From Mariprofundus sp. UBA1536 (GTDB lineage Bacteria; Pseudomonadota; Zetaproteobacteria; Mariprofundales; Mariprofundaceae), in the NCBI GenBank assembly GCA_002323245.1, contig DCPU01000020.1, positions 57,789 to 121,788 on the forward strand: 64,000 nt of DNA, given 5' to 3'. The notes beneath the pieces were generated by a model. That model saw only the letters and a program-made list of their open reading frames with translations, ran no database searches and had not been told where the DNA came from. The translations under genes and the position numbers were made by a program. Shown piece by piece: positions 7,697 to 16,181 of the stretch (positions within the stretch are counted from its first letter, which is position 1; each line of letters opens with the position of its first letter).

Positions 7697-8352
7697 TCTT
7701 GTTGTTCTTCGGGCGTGCTGACGGCGTGCAGGATGGCAACTGGTGTGCTGCTTTGCATACCTGCACAGACCAAGTTTTCGGCTATGCTGGGTAGATTTTT
7801 GGTACCCATATAAATCACCAATACAGGGAAGGCAGCGACAAGGGCTTGCCAATCCATGCGTGATTTTTCGGCAGCCTCATGGCCCGTGAGAAAAGCCAAA
7901 GCGCCGTTGACGGTGCGGTCGGTGACAGGAATGCCAGCCATGGCCGGCGCTGCAATGCCAGAGGTGATGCCAGGGATCACACGAAAGGGGATGTTGGCAT
8001 CAGCCAAAGCGCGAATTTCTTCACCGCCGCGGCCAAACACGAAAGGATCGCCGCCTTTGAGGCGGACTACGCGTTTACCTGCTTGCGCCAGAGATACCAA
8101 AGTATCGCAAATATCCGATTGCTGGGCAGAAGGTTTGCCGCCGCGTTTGCCTGCAAAGACTTTTTCGGCATGAACTGATGCCAGCGCCATGACTGCATCG
8201 GACACCAAAGCATCGTAAACAATCACATCACAATCTTGAATAAGATTGGCCGCTGCTAAAGTGAGCAGCCCAACATCACCAGGGCCAGCGCCTACAAGCG
8301 CGACTTCACCGGATTGCAAGGGAGTATCGAAGGGTCGAAAAGATGAATTCAT
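7594..8352 (-). CDS. cobA: Uroporphyrinogen-III C-methyltransferase
   Basis: SAM-dependent methylation of uroporphyrinogen III at C2 and C7 to precorrin-2, the entry to siroheme and cobalamin (cytoplasm). Seen: LVGAGPGDVGLLT (SAM loop), RLKGGDPFVFGRGGEE, the region-3 motif VIPGITSGIAAPAMAGIPVTDR and VIYMGTKNLP. It is the single-domain form, about 250 residues, not the CysG fusion. I prefer the ATG at 8352; an in-frame TTG at 8388 would add twelve residues and neither has a strong RBS. It is transcribed against the other cobalamin genes and overlaps the convergent small ORF by about 100 bases. Confidence 0.93.
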   Translation of the reverse strand: MNSSFRPFDTPLQSGEVALVGAGPGDVGLLTLAAANLIQDCDVIVYDALVSDAVMALASVHAEKVFAGKRGGKPSAQQSDICDTLVSLAQAGKRVVRLKGGDPFVFGRGGEEIRALADANIPFRVIPGITSGIAAPAMAGIPVTDRTVNGALAFLTGHEAAEKSRMDWQALVAAFPVLVIYMGTKNLPSIAENLVCAGMQSSTPVAILHAVSTPEEQQDYGTLNDVLLGNLQGISPAIVVIGEVVNERREWR

Positions 8353-8452
8353 GTTGGCGAGAATAGCGGTAGATGTTGCATCATCCAAGAACTAGCCCTG
8401 TTTAAACCGCTTCAAACTTTCTTCCCAGGCACTTCCTGCGTATGGTGTCGCG

Positions 8453-9025
8453 ATGAAAAAACTTAAACTCGTGCTTTTGGATAGGGATGGGGTCATTAAT
8501 TTTGATTCGCCCGACTACATTTTAAGCCCGGATCAGTGGCAGCCCATTCCGGGAAGTCTTGAAGCTATTGCTTTGCTTAAAGATGCGGGATTGTTCGTGG
8601 CGATATGTAGCAATCAGTCTGGATTGGGTCGTGGCATGATGAGTCAAGACATGTTTGAAGCGATTCAAAATAAGATGGTGGCGGCTACCCAAACCGCAGG
8701 CGGTAGCTTTGATGTGATTTCATATTGCCCTCACAATCCCGAAGCAGGGTGCGATTGTCGTAAGCCCAAAGCAGGGCTTTTGTTGCAAGTGTTGCGTGAG
8801 CTTGGGGTGAACCCCGACGAAGCTGTGATGGTGGGCGATTCTTTGCGCGATGTGCAGGCGGCGATTGCGGCAGGTGTATCTGCTGTGTTGGTGAGCAGCG
8901 GTTATGGTGATGCGCAAAGTATATGGCAAAAGGCGCAAGCTTTGCAGCCAGGTATCAAGATGTATGACAACTTGGCTTCTTATGTGGAAACCTTGTTACT
9001 TAAGAACTTTGGAGAAGGCGCATGA
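8453..9025 (+). CDS. gmhB: D-glycero-beta-D-manno-heptose-1,7-bisphosphate 7-phosphatase
   Basis: HAD-family phosphatase in ADP-heptose synthesis for the LPS inner core. The nucleophile motif is LLDRDGVIN near residue 9, with the second motif CSNQSG at about 52, and motif III/IV in KPKAG and MVGDSLRDVQAA. The zinc-binding set CPHNPEAGCDCRKP (about residues 92-105) separates GmhB from histidinol phosphatases. The 190-residue length is typical. Its stop overlaps the plsC start (ATGA), making it the first gene of an envelope operon. Confidence 0.92.
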   Translation: MKKLKLVLLDRDGVINFDSPDYILSPDQWQPIPGSLEAIALLKDAGLFVAICSNQSGLGRGMMSQDMFEAIQNKMVAATQTAGGSFDVISYCPHNPEAGCDCRKPKAGLLLQVLRELGVNPDEAVMVGDSLRDVQAAIAAGVSAVLVSSGYGDAQSIWQKAQALQPGIKMYDNLASYVETLLLKNFGEGA

Positions 9026-9738
9026 TTTATATCAGGTCGTTGTTGTATTACCTCATTTTTGCGCCAAGCACGATTATTATCGCCATGTTGGTATTACTCG
9101 GTCGTTTGTTTGGCCGCGATTTTTCATGGTGGGTGAGCCGGCTTTGGGGTTGGTGGTCGGATAAATTATTGCGCGCTTTTTGCGGTATTAATTTTGTGGT
9201 GGAAGGTATTGAAAACGTACCTAAAACACCTTGTGTGGTGGTGTGTAAACATCAATCCACATGGGAGACCACAACATTGCCTGTGGTGTTGCCACCATTT
9301 GCCTGGGTGCTGAAAAAAGAATTGATGGCCATCCCCTTTTTTGGTTGGGCGCTGTATGCCCTTGGCGCGATTCCCATTGTGCGCTCCAACCCACGCGATG
9401 CACTCAAACAAGTGATTGAAAAGGGCACAGCCCAACTCAAATCGGGCCGCTTTATTGTGATTTTCCCAGAAGGTACGCGTGTAGATGTGGGCGAGACAGG
9501 CAACTATCAGCCAAGCGCGATGATGTTGGCGAAAAAAGCAGAGGTGGCAATTTTGCCAGTTGCCCACAATGCTGGCTTATGCTGGCCGCGTGGCACCATT
9601 CTAAAATATCCGGGCACCATCACTATACGGGTGTTGCCAGCTATTTCTGCCGAAGATGTGCAAGCTGGCAAGCGCAATGATTTACTGAGCGATTGTGAAG
9701 CACTCATTGAAGCCGCTTGCCGCGATCTAGGTGCGTAA
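9022..9738 (+). CDS. plsC: 1-acyl-sn-glycerol-3-phosphate acyltransferase
   Basis: Membrane enzyme that adds the second acyl chain to lysophosphatidic acid, giving phosphatidic acid. A hydrophobic N-terminus (residues 3-25) anchors it. The catalytic block reads CKHQSTWET, the HxxxxE form often seen in proteobacterial PlsC in place of the textbook HxxxxD. Acyl-acceptor motifs follow: IPFFGW, GAIPIVRSN and FPEGTR near residue 150. 238 residues fits. The gmhB-plsC pairing, with four-base overlap, is a common proteobacterial arrangement. Confidence 0.92.
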   Translation: MIYIRSLLYYLIFAPSTIIIAMLVLLGRLFGRDFSWWVSRLWGWWSDKLLRAFCGINFVVEGIENVPKTPCVVVCKHQSTWETTTLPVVLPPFAWVLKKELMAIPFFGWALYALGAIPIVRSNPRDALKQVIEKGTAQLKSGRFIVIFPEGTRVDVGETGNYQPSAMMLAKKAEVAILPVAHNAGLCWPRGTILKYPGTITIRVLPAISAEDVQAGKRNDLLSDCEALIEAACRDLGA

Positions 9739-9747
9739 GTAGCCATC

Positions 9748-10212
9748 ATGAAACGGTTATGTCACTTTCATTGTCTTGGTCTGTTGTGTTTTTTGCTGCT
9801 GCCTATGGCCGCGCAAAGTGTGGAATTTCAATGGCAAAATGAGGCGGGTGAAACGCAAAGTTTGGCTTCGTATCAGGGTAAGCCTGTGTTGCTGCATTTT
9901 TGGGCCAGTTGGTGCCCACCATGCCGAAGCGAAATGCCGGATTTGGTGCAGTGGATGAAAGAAAATCCCAATGTTGAAGTGGTGATTATCTCTCTGGATG
10001 ACGACCAAGCCGATGCAAAAGCCTTTCTCAAGCAACACGGCATGAATTTGCCAGCCAATATGGCCAACATGCGCGATATGTCAGCTTTGGCCGTGCGCGG
10101 CTTGCCCGCGAGTATCGTGATTGATCGCAACAGCAATGTTGCAGCGCGATATATGGGTGATTTGCAATGGCTGGATGCCAGTGTCAGTGCAAAGGTGTTG
10201 CTGTGGTTTTAA
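9748..10212 (+). CDS. Periplasmic TlpA/ResA-like thiol-disulfide oxidoreductase
   Basis: Secreted thioredoxin-fold protein expected to reduce or shuffle disulfides in the periplasm. It has a signal peptide of about 24 residues ending near MAAQS, then a short beta-hairpin (QSLASYQGKPVLLHFWASW) leading to the active site WCPPC (about residues 52-56), and the cis-proline loop in RGLPASIVID. 154 residues is normal for TlpA/ResA proteins. CPPC is the usual pair for cytochrome c maturation helpers, but no ccm gene is near, so its substrate is unknown. It starts nine bases after plsC. Confidence 0.85.
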   Translation: MKRLCHFHCLGLLCFLLLPMAAQSVEFQWQNEAGETQSLASYQGKPVLLHFWASWCPPCRSEMPDLVQWMKENPNVEVVIISLDDDQADAKAFLKQHGMNLPANMANMRDMSALAVRGLPASIVIDRNSNVAARYMGDLQWLDASVSAKVLLWF

Positions 10213-10859
10213 AACAAAAGGTGGGTTGTTTTCTCCTTGGAATATTGATGCCTATGGTGGCCAGCACATCTGTTTCTGATTTGGATGCTAAGCAACAACA
10301 TGATTTGGCTGCTGGCAAAGTGGTGATTCAAAAGTTAAAGCATGAAAATGAACATATGCATGCGCTTAATGGTTATATGTTGGTGCAAACACCGCCAGCG
10401 GCTTTACTAAAGGCAGTTACGGATTTTTCCGAATTACCCAAGTATACCCCGAATTTGGAGCGCATTGATGTGCTTGAATCATCGGCGAATAGTGCTTTGG
10501 TCAATTTTGAGCTGGCCTTGCCATTCGGCGTCAAAAAACGCTACCGATTATTTTTGAATTATGGGCAGGCTGACAAGGAATTTGGTCAAGGAGCAGAGCA
10601 GATGACATGGCTCATTCAGCCTTGGCCAGAATTAGAGCCTGAAGAGACCATCAAATTTACTTCTGGTTATTGGTTGATGCGGCCGACAGCCAAGAAAAAT
10701 GAAACCCATCTGACATACCATACCGAAACCGACCCCGGCGAAGTGCCGTTTGGCTTGGGCTGGATTGTGGAATATTTAACCAACAAAACCGTAGTCGAAT
10801 TATTATCCAACACACGCGAGAGGGCTGAGCAGCAGTGGCAAGCATTACCAACACATTAA
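10203..10859 (+). CDS. Secreted START/SRPBCC-domain protein
   Basis: A protein with a polyketide-cyclase/START-like (SRPBCC) fold, which binds hydrophobic ligands; no precise function is known. I start it at the GTG at 10203, which has AAAGG about seven bases upstream and gives a signal peptide ending near VASTS; an in-frame ATG at 10167 lies deep inside the tlpA-like gene. The middle (LLKAVTDFSELPKYTPNLERI, then FGVKKRYRLFLNYG and GYWLMRPTAK) follows the SRPBCC pattern. It overlaps the gene before (by 10 bases) and after (by 25 bases), so all three are translationally linked. Confidence 0.65.
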   Translation: MVLKQKVGCFLLGILMPMVASTSVSDLDAKQQHDLAAGKVVIQKLKHENEHMHALNGYMLVQTPPAALLKAVTDFSELPKYTPNLERIDVLESSANSALVNFELALPFGVKKRYRLFLNYGQADKEFGQGAEQMTWLIQPWPELEPEETIKFTSGYWLMRPTAKKNETHLTYHTETDPGEVPFGLGWIVEYLTNKTVVELLSNTRERAEQQWQALPTH

Positions 10860-11797
10860 CATCTTTTTTTAAATTCATAGCGATTTTCGGTATTTTCATG
10901 CTGTTTTCTGCGCCAATTCAAGCTGAAGAGGCACCAAAGCAAATGCCGCCTTATGGTGAGCTCTTGAGTTTGCCTGAAATCATTTATGATGATTATCTCA
11001 ACGCTTACGATCGCGTTTTCGATTGGGAGCAAGCGCCTTATTGGTGGGCTGTGGGTTTATCCACTGCTGCGTTGTTGGCGACCGATGATAAATGGATTGC
11101 TGAATCGCAACGACTAGGCCGTAAATTGCATCTTTCTGAGAAGGATCGCACCACAACAGTGGCATCTTATAAGGACGTTACGATTCTGCGTTTACCCCGC
11201 GATACAGGTTCATTTATGTATTTTATCGGTGATGGTTGGACGCACGCATCCATTGCTGCCGGCTTTTTGGCTGTGGGCACATGGGGCGAAAACGAAAAAG
11301 CGTACAATGTAGGCTATCAGCTGATTGAAGGTATGATTTCCACCACGATTGCCACGCAAACACTGAAACACATCACGGGCCATGAAACGCCTGATCATGC
11401 CAGTAAACCGGGTGGCCGATGGGACTTTTTTCCCAATCAGCGCGCGTATTTTGATTGTGTGCCTTGTTATGATGCATTCCCATCGGGGCATTTGGCAGTG
11501 GGTAGCATGACCCTGACGGTGATTGCCAAAAATTATCCTGATAATCCTTGGATTGTGCCTGTGGGTAGCACATTGCTGAGTATGTTATCGTTTCAAATGA
11601 TGAACAATGGTGTGCACTGGGCCAGCGATTATCCGTTGGCTATCGCCTTGGGTTATACCTTCGGTACCATGGCTTATGAACGGGGCTTACGAGAAAGTAA
11701 TGCTATGGGCAGTGGTGCTGTGGTTAACAATGCCATACAGTGGACACCACTGCTGCTGCCAGAAGGGCTGGGCTTAGCTATGCGCTATGATTTTTAG
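10835..11797 (+). CDS. PAP2-family phosphatase with signal peptide
   Basis: Type 2 phosphatidic acid phosphatase fold, likely acting on a lipid phosphate on the periplasmic side. The GTG start at 10835 overlaps the preceding gene. A signal peptide or anchor (residues 10-29, ending SAPIQA) opens it. The phosphatase signatures are KHITGHETPD (motif 1), FPSGHLAVG (motif 2, PSGH with catalytic His) and NNGVHWASDYPLA (motif 3, His and Asp). 320 residues with extra N-terminal sequence sets it apart from the short UppP/PgpB forms. Next to plsC and a START-like protein it points to phospholipid or undecaprenyl phosphate turnover; this is inferred. Confidence 0.8.
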   Translation: MASITNTLTSFFKFIAIFGIFMLFSAPIQAEEAPKQMPPYGELLSLPEIIYDDYLNAYDRVFDWEQAPYWWAVGLSTAALLATDDKWIAESQRLGRKLHLSEKDRTTTVASYKDVTILRLPRDTGSFMYFIGDGWTHASIAAGFLAVGTWGENEKAYNVGYQLIEGMISTTIATQTLKHITGHETPDHASKPGGRWDFFPNQRAYFDCVPCYDAFPSGHLAVGSMTLTVIAKNYPDNPWIVPVGSTLLSMLSFQMMNNGVHWASDYPLAIALGYTFGTMAYERGLRESNAMGSGAVVNNAIQWTPLLLPEGLGLAMRYDF

Positions 11798-11824
11798 CTG
11801 AACTGCGGAGATTGAATCTTGGCC

Positions 11825-12973
11825 ATGAAACAAAGCAAATATTATGTAGGTTTGATGTCTGGCACCTCGCTGGATGGTATTGATGCCGCAGTCATAGCTA
11901 TGGATGGTGATGATATTCGTTTGATGGCGTTTGCTACATATCCGCTTGAAAACAAACTAAAAGAGCCGATTTTACGCTTAAATGCGCCAGGATTTGATGA
12001 AATTGATGCGTTGGGCATGCTTGATAGGGCATTAGGTTATGCTTTTGCTCAAGCGGCTCTGGATATCATCAAAAAAGCCGATGTAACACCCGAACACATC
12101 ACTGCTATTGGTTCGCACGGACAAACGATTCGTCATCGACCAAATGGATTAAGTGATTCGCATGCGTTTACTTTGCAAGTGGGTTGCGCTGCCACCATTG
12201 CTGAGAAAACAGGCATTACCACTGTTTCTGATTTTAGGCGTCGTGATATCGCCGCCTTCGGTCAAGGCGCGCCGCTGGTGCCGTTTGTGCATCAGCGTTT
12301 GTTTGCTGAAAAAGGAAAAAATATCGCTGTGCTCAACATAGGTGGCATTGCCAATATCACTTATTTGGGGGCAGATGGTCAGGTGCTTGGGTTTGATACA
12401 GGGCCGGGCAATATGCTCATGGATGCTTTGATGCAGACCATGACAGATGGCCGCTTTGCCTATGATAAAAATGGCGAACTTGCTGCTACTGGGCAAGTAA
12501 ATCAACCACTATTGGATGTTTTGCTGGGACATGCGTTTTTCAAACAAACACCACCCCGCTCCACAGGCCGCGAAGATTTTGGCGAGGTCTTGCTCGAAAA
12601 GGTGATGGCTGTGGATATTGCCGATGCTGACAAAATCGCCACCGTGACCGAACTGACGGCGCAGAGCATCGCTTCAAGTTTTACTTATTTGCCTGACGTA
12701 CCCGAAAGTTGCCTGCTTTGCGGCGGTGGTGCGCATAACCAACACCTTAAAAACAGACTGAGCAAATTGCTCGCACCGACTGTGGTGCAAACCACCACCG
12801 ACAAAGGATTGTCGGTCGATGCTGTGGAAGCTGTGGCTTTTGCCATGCTCGCTGCGCAAACACTTAGCGGCGAAACCAACACCCTCGCCGCAGTCACTGG
12901 TGCCCAGAATGATGTCTGCGGTGGCCAAATTACCCCCGGTAAAAATTGGAAAAACATCTTAAAAACCCAATAA
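11825..12973 (+). CDS. anmK: Anhydro-N-acetylmuramic acid kinase
   Basis: Phosphorylates and hydrolyses 1,6-anhydroMurNAc to MurNAc-6-P in cell-wall recycling. It starts with GLMSGTSLDGIDAAV (the ATP-site signature), then IGSHGQTIRHRP, VSDFRRRDIAAFGQGAPLVP with the catalytic Asp, and NIGGIANITYL plus FDTGPGNMLMDAL; all are AnmK landmarks. About 382 residues is typical. I use the ATG at 11825; a TTG six bases earlier has a better spacing to GGAG (11807-11810) and would add two residues. It is probably the last gene of the gmhB-plsC operon, 27 bases after the PAP2 gene. Confidence 0.94.
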   Translation: MKQSKYYVGLMSGTSLDGIDAAVIAMDGDDIRLMAFATYPLENKLKEPILRLNAPGFDEIDALGMLDRALGYAFAQAALDIIKKADVTPEHITAIGSHGQTIRHRPNGLSDSHAFTLQVGCAATIAEKTGITTVSDFRRRDIAAFGQGAPLVPFVHQRLFAEKGKNIAVLNIGGIANITYLGADGQVLGFDTGPGNMLMDALMQTMTDGRFAYDKNGELAATGQVNQPLLDVLLGHAFFKQTPPRSTGREDFGEVLLEKVMAVDIADADKIATVTELTAQSIASSFTYLPDVPESCLLCGGGAHNQHLKNRLSKLLAPTVVQTTTDKGLSVDAVEAVAFAMLAAQTLSGETNTLAAVTGAQNDVCGGQITPGKNWKNILKTQ

Positions 12974-13062
12974 ATTAAAGGGTTATACTAGGCGTTGACT
13001 TAGGGTGAGCGGCTTTTAGCTTGCTGCCTCTTGATGAAACTACTTTTTTAGGATGAACCCCC

Positions 13063-14763
13063 ATGAAAATGACCGGTGCGGAAATATTTGTTGAATGCCT
13101 GAAGCGCGAAGGCGTTGAGGTCATTTTTGGCTATCCGGGTGGCGCGGTGCTCCCCATTTACGATGCTATTTTCCAACAAAGCCATTTCAAACACATTCTT
13201 GTGCGCCATGAGCAAGCTGCATTGCATGCGGCCAATGGTTATGCTCGTGTTTCCGGCAAATGTGGTGTGTCGCTGGTAACATCTGGCCCTGGCGCAACCA
13301 ATGCGGTGACTGGTTTGGCTGATTCCAATTCCGATTCGATTCCCAATGTTTGTTTTACAGGGCAAGTGCCTTCTTACTTGATTGGCACAGATGCTTTTCA
13401 GGAAGCGGATATCATTGGTATCACGCGCTCAGCCACCAAACACAATTTCCTTGTGAAAGATGTCAAAGATTTGGCCAAAATTATTCGCCAAGCCTTTCAT
13501 ATTGCCACGTCAGGTCGCCCAGGCTCTGTGGTTGTTGATATACCAAAAGATGTTGGCTTGGCTTCTTGTGAGTTTGTTTGGCCTGAGTCTGTGGCCATGC
13601 GCTCGTATCAGCCTGTGGTTGAAGGCCACCCTGGCCAAGTGAAAAAGGCCGTAAAAGCCATGTTAAAAGCCAAGCGCCCAGTGCTTTATTCGGGTGGTGG
13701 CGTGATGAATGCACGCGGCTCTGCGGAACTTTTGCTCAAGCTTTGCCATCAATTGAATGCCCCTGTGACCAATACCTTGATGGGTTTGGGTGGTATTCCT
13801 TACGATGACTCGCACTTCTTGGGCATGCTTGGTATGCACGGCACTTACGAGGCTAATATGGCAGTGTCGCATTGTGATTTGTTGGTGTCTGTGGGTGCGC
13901 GTTTTGATGATCGCGTTACTGGCCGCCTTGATGCATTTGCGCCGGATGCAAAAATTATTCATATCGATGTGGATCCAACGTCTGTCTCGAAAAATGTGCA
14001 TGCTGATTTGCCGATTGTCGGTGATGTGGCTGTGGTGTTGCAACAAATCTTGGATGAAATCAGCCATCAAGGTAAAACGCATAATATTGAAGCTTTGAAA
14101 TTGTGGTGGCAGCAAATTGTGGAATGGCGCGAAGTGAACAGCCTGGGCTTTGAGCAAAGCAATGAAGGGCCAATCAAACCACAAACTGTGATTCGAAAGG
14201 TTCACGAAATCACCAAAGGTGACGCCATTGTGACTACAGACGTTGGTCAGCATCAAATGTGGGCGGCGCAACATTATGGCTTTAAGAAACCCCATCGTTG
14301 GCTCACTTCTGGTGGCCTAGGCACCATGGGTTATGGCCTGCCTGCAGCTGTGGGTGCGGCCATGGCTGCACCTGATGAGCCTATTGTGTGTTTCACAGGT
14401 GATGCCTCGATTCAAATGTGTATCCAAGAATTGGCAACGGCTTACCAATATCGCCAAAAGATTGTTGTGGTGCTGCTCAACAACGCCTACATGGGCATGG
14501 TTCGCCAATGGCAAGAAATGTTCCATGAGTCAAGATTCTCACATTCGTATTTTGATTCATTGCCTGATTTTGCCATGTTGGCAGAAGCTTATGGTGGTGT
14601 GGGCTTGCGCGCTGATACGCTGGATGAATTGGATGCGGCTTTGGCAACAGCCTTTTCTACCCAAGAAAGCTTTGTATTTATCGATGTGGCGGTGGCCAAA
14701 GAAGAGAATGTATTCCCAATGGTGCCTGCAGGGGCTGCATTGAATGAGATGGTGTTGTCATGA
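13063..14763 (+). CDS. ilvB: Acetolactate synthase, large catalytic subunit
   Basis: ThDP enzyme joining two pyruvates (or pyruvate and 2-oxobutyrate) at the first shared step of valine, leucine and isoleucine synthesis. Seen: the catalytic Glu in VRHEQAALHAANGYAR, the FAD-region stretch NTLMGLGGIP and GMHGTYEANMAV, and the ThDP-Mg motif starting GDASIQMCIQELATA and ending NNAYMGMVRQW. 566 residues is standard for a biosynthetic IlvB/IlvI. The stop overlaps ilvH by ATGA. The 89-base leader shows no obvious attenuator peptide, though TATACT and TTGACT elements occur in it. Confidence 0.96.
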   Translation: MKMTGAEIFVECLKREGVEVIFGYPGGAVLPIYDAIFQQSHFKHILVRHEQAALHAANGYARVSGKCGVSLVTSGPGATNAVTGLADSNSDSIPNVCFTGQVPSYLIGTDAFQEADIIGITRSATKHNFLVKDVKDLAKIIRQAFHIATSGRPGSVVVDIPKDVGLASCEFVWPESVAMRSYQPVVEGHPGQVKKAVKAMLKAKRPVLYSGGGVMNARGSAELLLKLCHQLNAPVTNTLMGLGGIPYDDSHFLGMLGMHGTYEANMAVSHCDLLVSVGARFDDRVTGRLDAFAPDAKIIHIDVDPTSVSKNVHADLPIVGDVAVVLQQILDEISHQGKTHNIEALKLWWQQIVEWREVNSLGFEQSNEGPIKPQTVIRKVHEITKGDAIVTTDVGQHQMWAAQHYGFKKPHRWLTSGGLGTMGYGLPAAVGAAMAAPDEPIVCFTGDASIQMCIQELATAYQYRQKIVVVLLNNAYMGMVRQWQEMFHESRFSHSYFDSLPDFAMLAEAYGGVGLRADTLDELDAALATAFSTQESFVFIDVAVAKEENVFPMVPAGAALNEMVLS

Positions 14764-15242
14764 GACATACAATTACAATTTTAGTGGAAAATGAGTTTGG
14801 CGTTTTAACGCGTATTGCGGGTTTGTTTTCTGCGCGTGGTTACAACATCGAAAGCTTGAGCGTGGCACCTACCATGGACGAAACAGTGAGCCGTGTGTCG
14901 TTGGTGACCCGTGGTGATGAGAAGGTGATTGAGCAAATCAAAAAGCAACTCAACAAACTTATCCCCGTGATTAAAACTGAAGATATCTCCTTTATGGTGC
15001 ATCTTGAGCGCGAAATGTTGATGGTGAAAGTGAAAGATAGTGATGAATCACTTGCCTTGGCTGATGAAGCGCGAGCGAAGATTGTCGACCATGAGCAAGG
15101 TTCTTACTTTATTGCTGAGCTTACGGGTAAAACTGAAAAGATTGATCAGTTCCTTAAAGATATTGGTGAGAAAAACATTATCGAAATCACGCGTACTGGT
15201 CCTGTGGGCATGCGCCGTGGTATCGAGGGGTTTGTGGTTTAG
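14760..15242 (+). CDS. ilvH: Acetolactate synthase, small regulatory subunit
   Basis: Regulatory partner of IlvB that raises its activity and confers valine feedback inhibition. The N-terminal ACT domain is clear (ITILVENEFGVLTRIAGLFSARGYNIESL), followed by the SRVSLVTRGDE stretch and a C-terminal domain ending RTGPVGMRRG. 160 residues matches IlvH/IlvN. It is coupled to ilvB by a four-base overlap and followed by folD after two bases. Confidence 0.96.
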   Translation: MRHTITILVENEFGVLTRIAGLFSARGYNIESLSVAPTMDETVSRVSLVTRGDEKVIEQIKKQLNKLIPVIKTEDISFMVHLEREMLMVKVKDSDESLALADEARAKIVDHEQGSYFIAELTGKTEKIDQFLKDIGEKNIIEITRTGPVGMRRGIEGFVV

Positions 15243-15244
15243 TC

Positions 15245-16105
15245 ATGGCAAAGATTATTGATGGTAAAGCCCTCGCCAAGCAGCTCAAAGATGAGATGCA
15301 GGTTGAAGTGACTGACTTGGCCAAGAGTTTTGGCCGCGCCCCAGGTTTGGCCGTGATTATTGTTGGTAACGACCCTGCATCGCATGTGTATGTAAAAAAC
15401 AAAAAACTAAGCTGTGAGCAAGTGGGTATCCGATCATTTTCGCATGAATTGGGTGAAGACACTACGCAAGAGCATTTGCTGGGTTTGATTGCCGAGCTTA
15501 ATAAAGATCCGCGCGTGGATGGCATTTTGGTGCAGTTGCCATTGCCTGCTGCTATTAATGCAGAGCGCGTACTCAACGCCATTGATGCGAATAAAGATGT
15601 GGATGGCTTCCACCCTTACAATGTGGGTTGCTTGGCGGTGCGTCAGCCCGCGCTGCGCTCGTGTACACCTTATGGCTGCATGAAGCTATTGGAAACTACA
15701 GGCATTGATTTGCACGGCAAAGAAGCAGTGATTGTGGGCGCTTCAAATATCGTGGGCAGACCTATGGCTTTGGAATTGTTGTTGGCAGGCGCAACAGTGA
15801 CGGTTACACATCGATTCACGCAAGATTTGGCCGCACACATTCAGCGCGCAGATGTGGTGGTGGCAGCAGCAGGTAAACGCGGCTTGATTCGTGGCGAGTG
15901 GATCAAAGAAGGCGCGATTGTCATTGATGTGGGCATTCATCGTTTGGAAGATGGCTCGTTAACTGGCGATGTCGATTTTGAAGAAGCAGCCAAGCGCGCA
16001 GGCTGGATTACTCCCGTGCCTGGCGGCGTAGGACCCATGACCATCACCATGCTTATGGCCAACACCATCACAGCATTTAAACAACACGTGGGTATGGTTG
16101 CTTAA
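15245..16105 (+). CDS. folD: Bifunctional methylene-THF dehydrogenase/cyclohydrolase
   Basis: NADP-linked oxidation of 5,10-methylene-THF and hydrolysis of the methenyl form to 10-formyl-THF. The active-site Y-x3-K is in YVKNKKLSCEQVGI, and the Asp is in KDVDGFHPYN. NADP-binding parts are VIVGASNIVGRPMALELLL and TVTHRFT; VTPVPGGVGPMTI appears as ITPVPGGVGPMTI near the end. 286 residues is normal. It follows ilvH by two bases, so it may be co-transcribed; 10-formyl-THF also feeds PurN, encoded at 22.6 kb. Confidence 0.96.
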   Translation: MAKIIDGKALAKQLKDEMQVEVTDLAKSFGRAPGLAVIIVGNDPASHVYVKNKKLSCEQVGIRSFSHELGEDTTQEHLLGLIAELNKDPRVDGILVQLPLPAAINAERVLNAIDANKDVDGFHPYNVGCLAVRQPALRSCTPYGCMKLLETTGIDLHGKEAVIVGASNIVGRPMALELLLAGATVTVTHRFTQDLAAHIQRADVVVAAAGKRGLIRGEWIKEGAIVIDVGIHRLEDGSLTGDVDFEEAAKRAGWITPVPGGVGPMTITMLMANTITAFKQHVGMVA

Positions 16106-16181
16106 CAACACCAACGTTTAACATATTTCAATCTTTACCCTGTGGCAAAAAGCAGGGAATCTATATTTTCGGGACAACACC

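Noticed and set aside
12974..13062. Attenuator leader peptide before ilvB
   Set aside because: No short frame rich in Val, Leu or Ile codons and no terminator hairpin was found.
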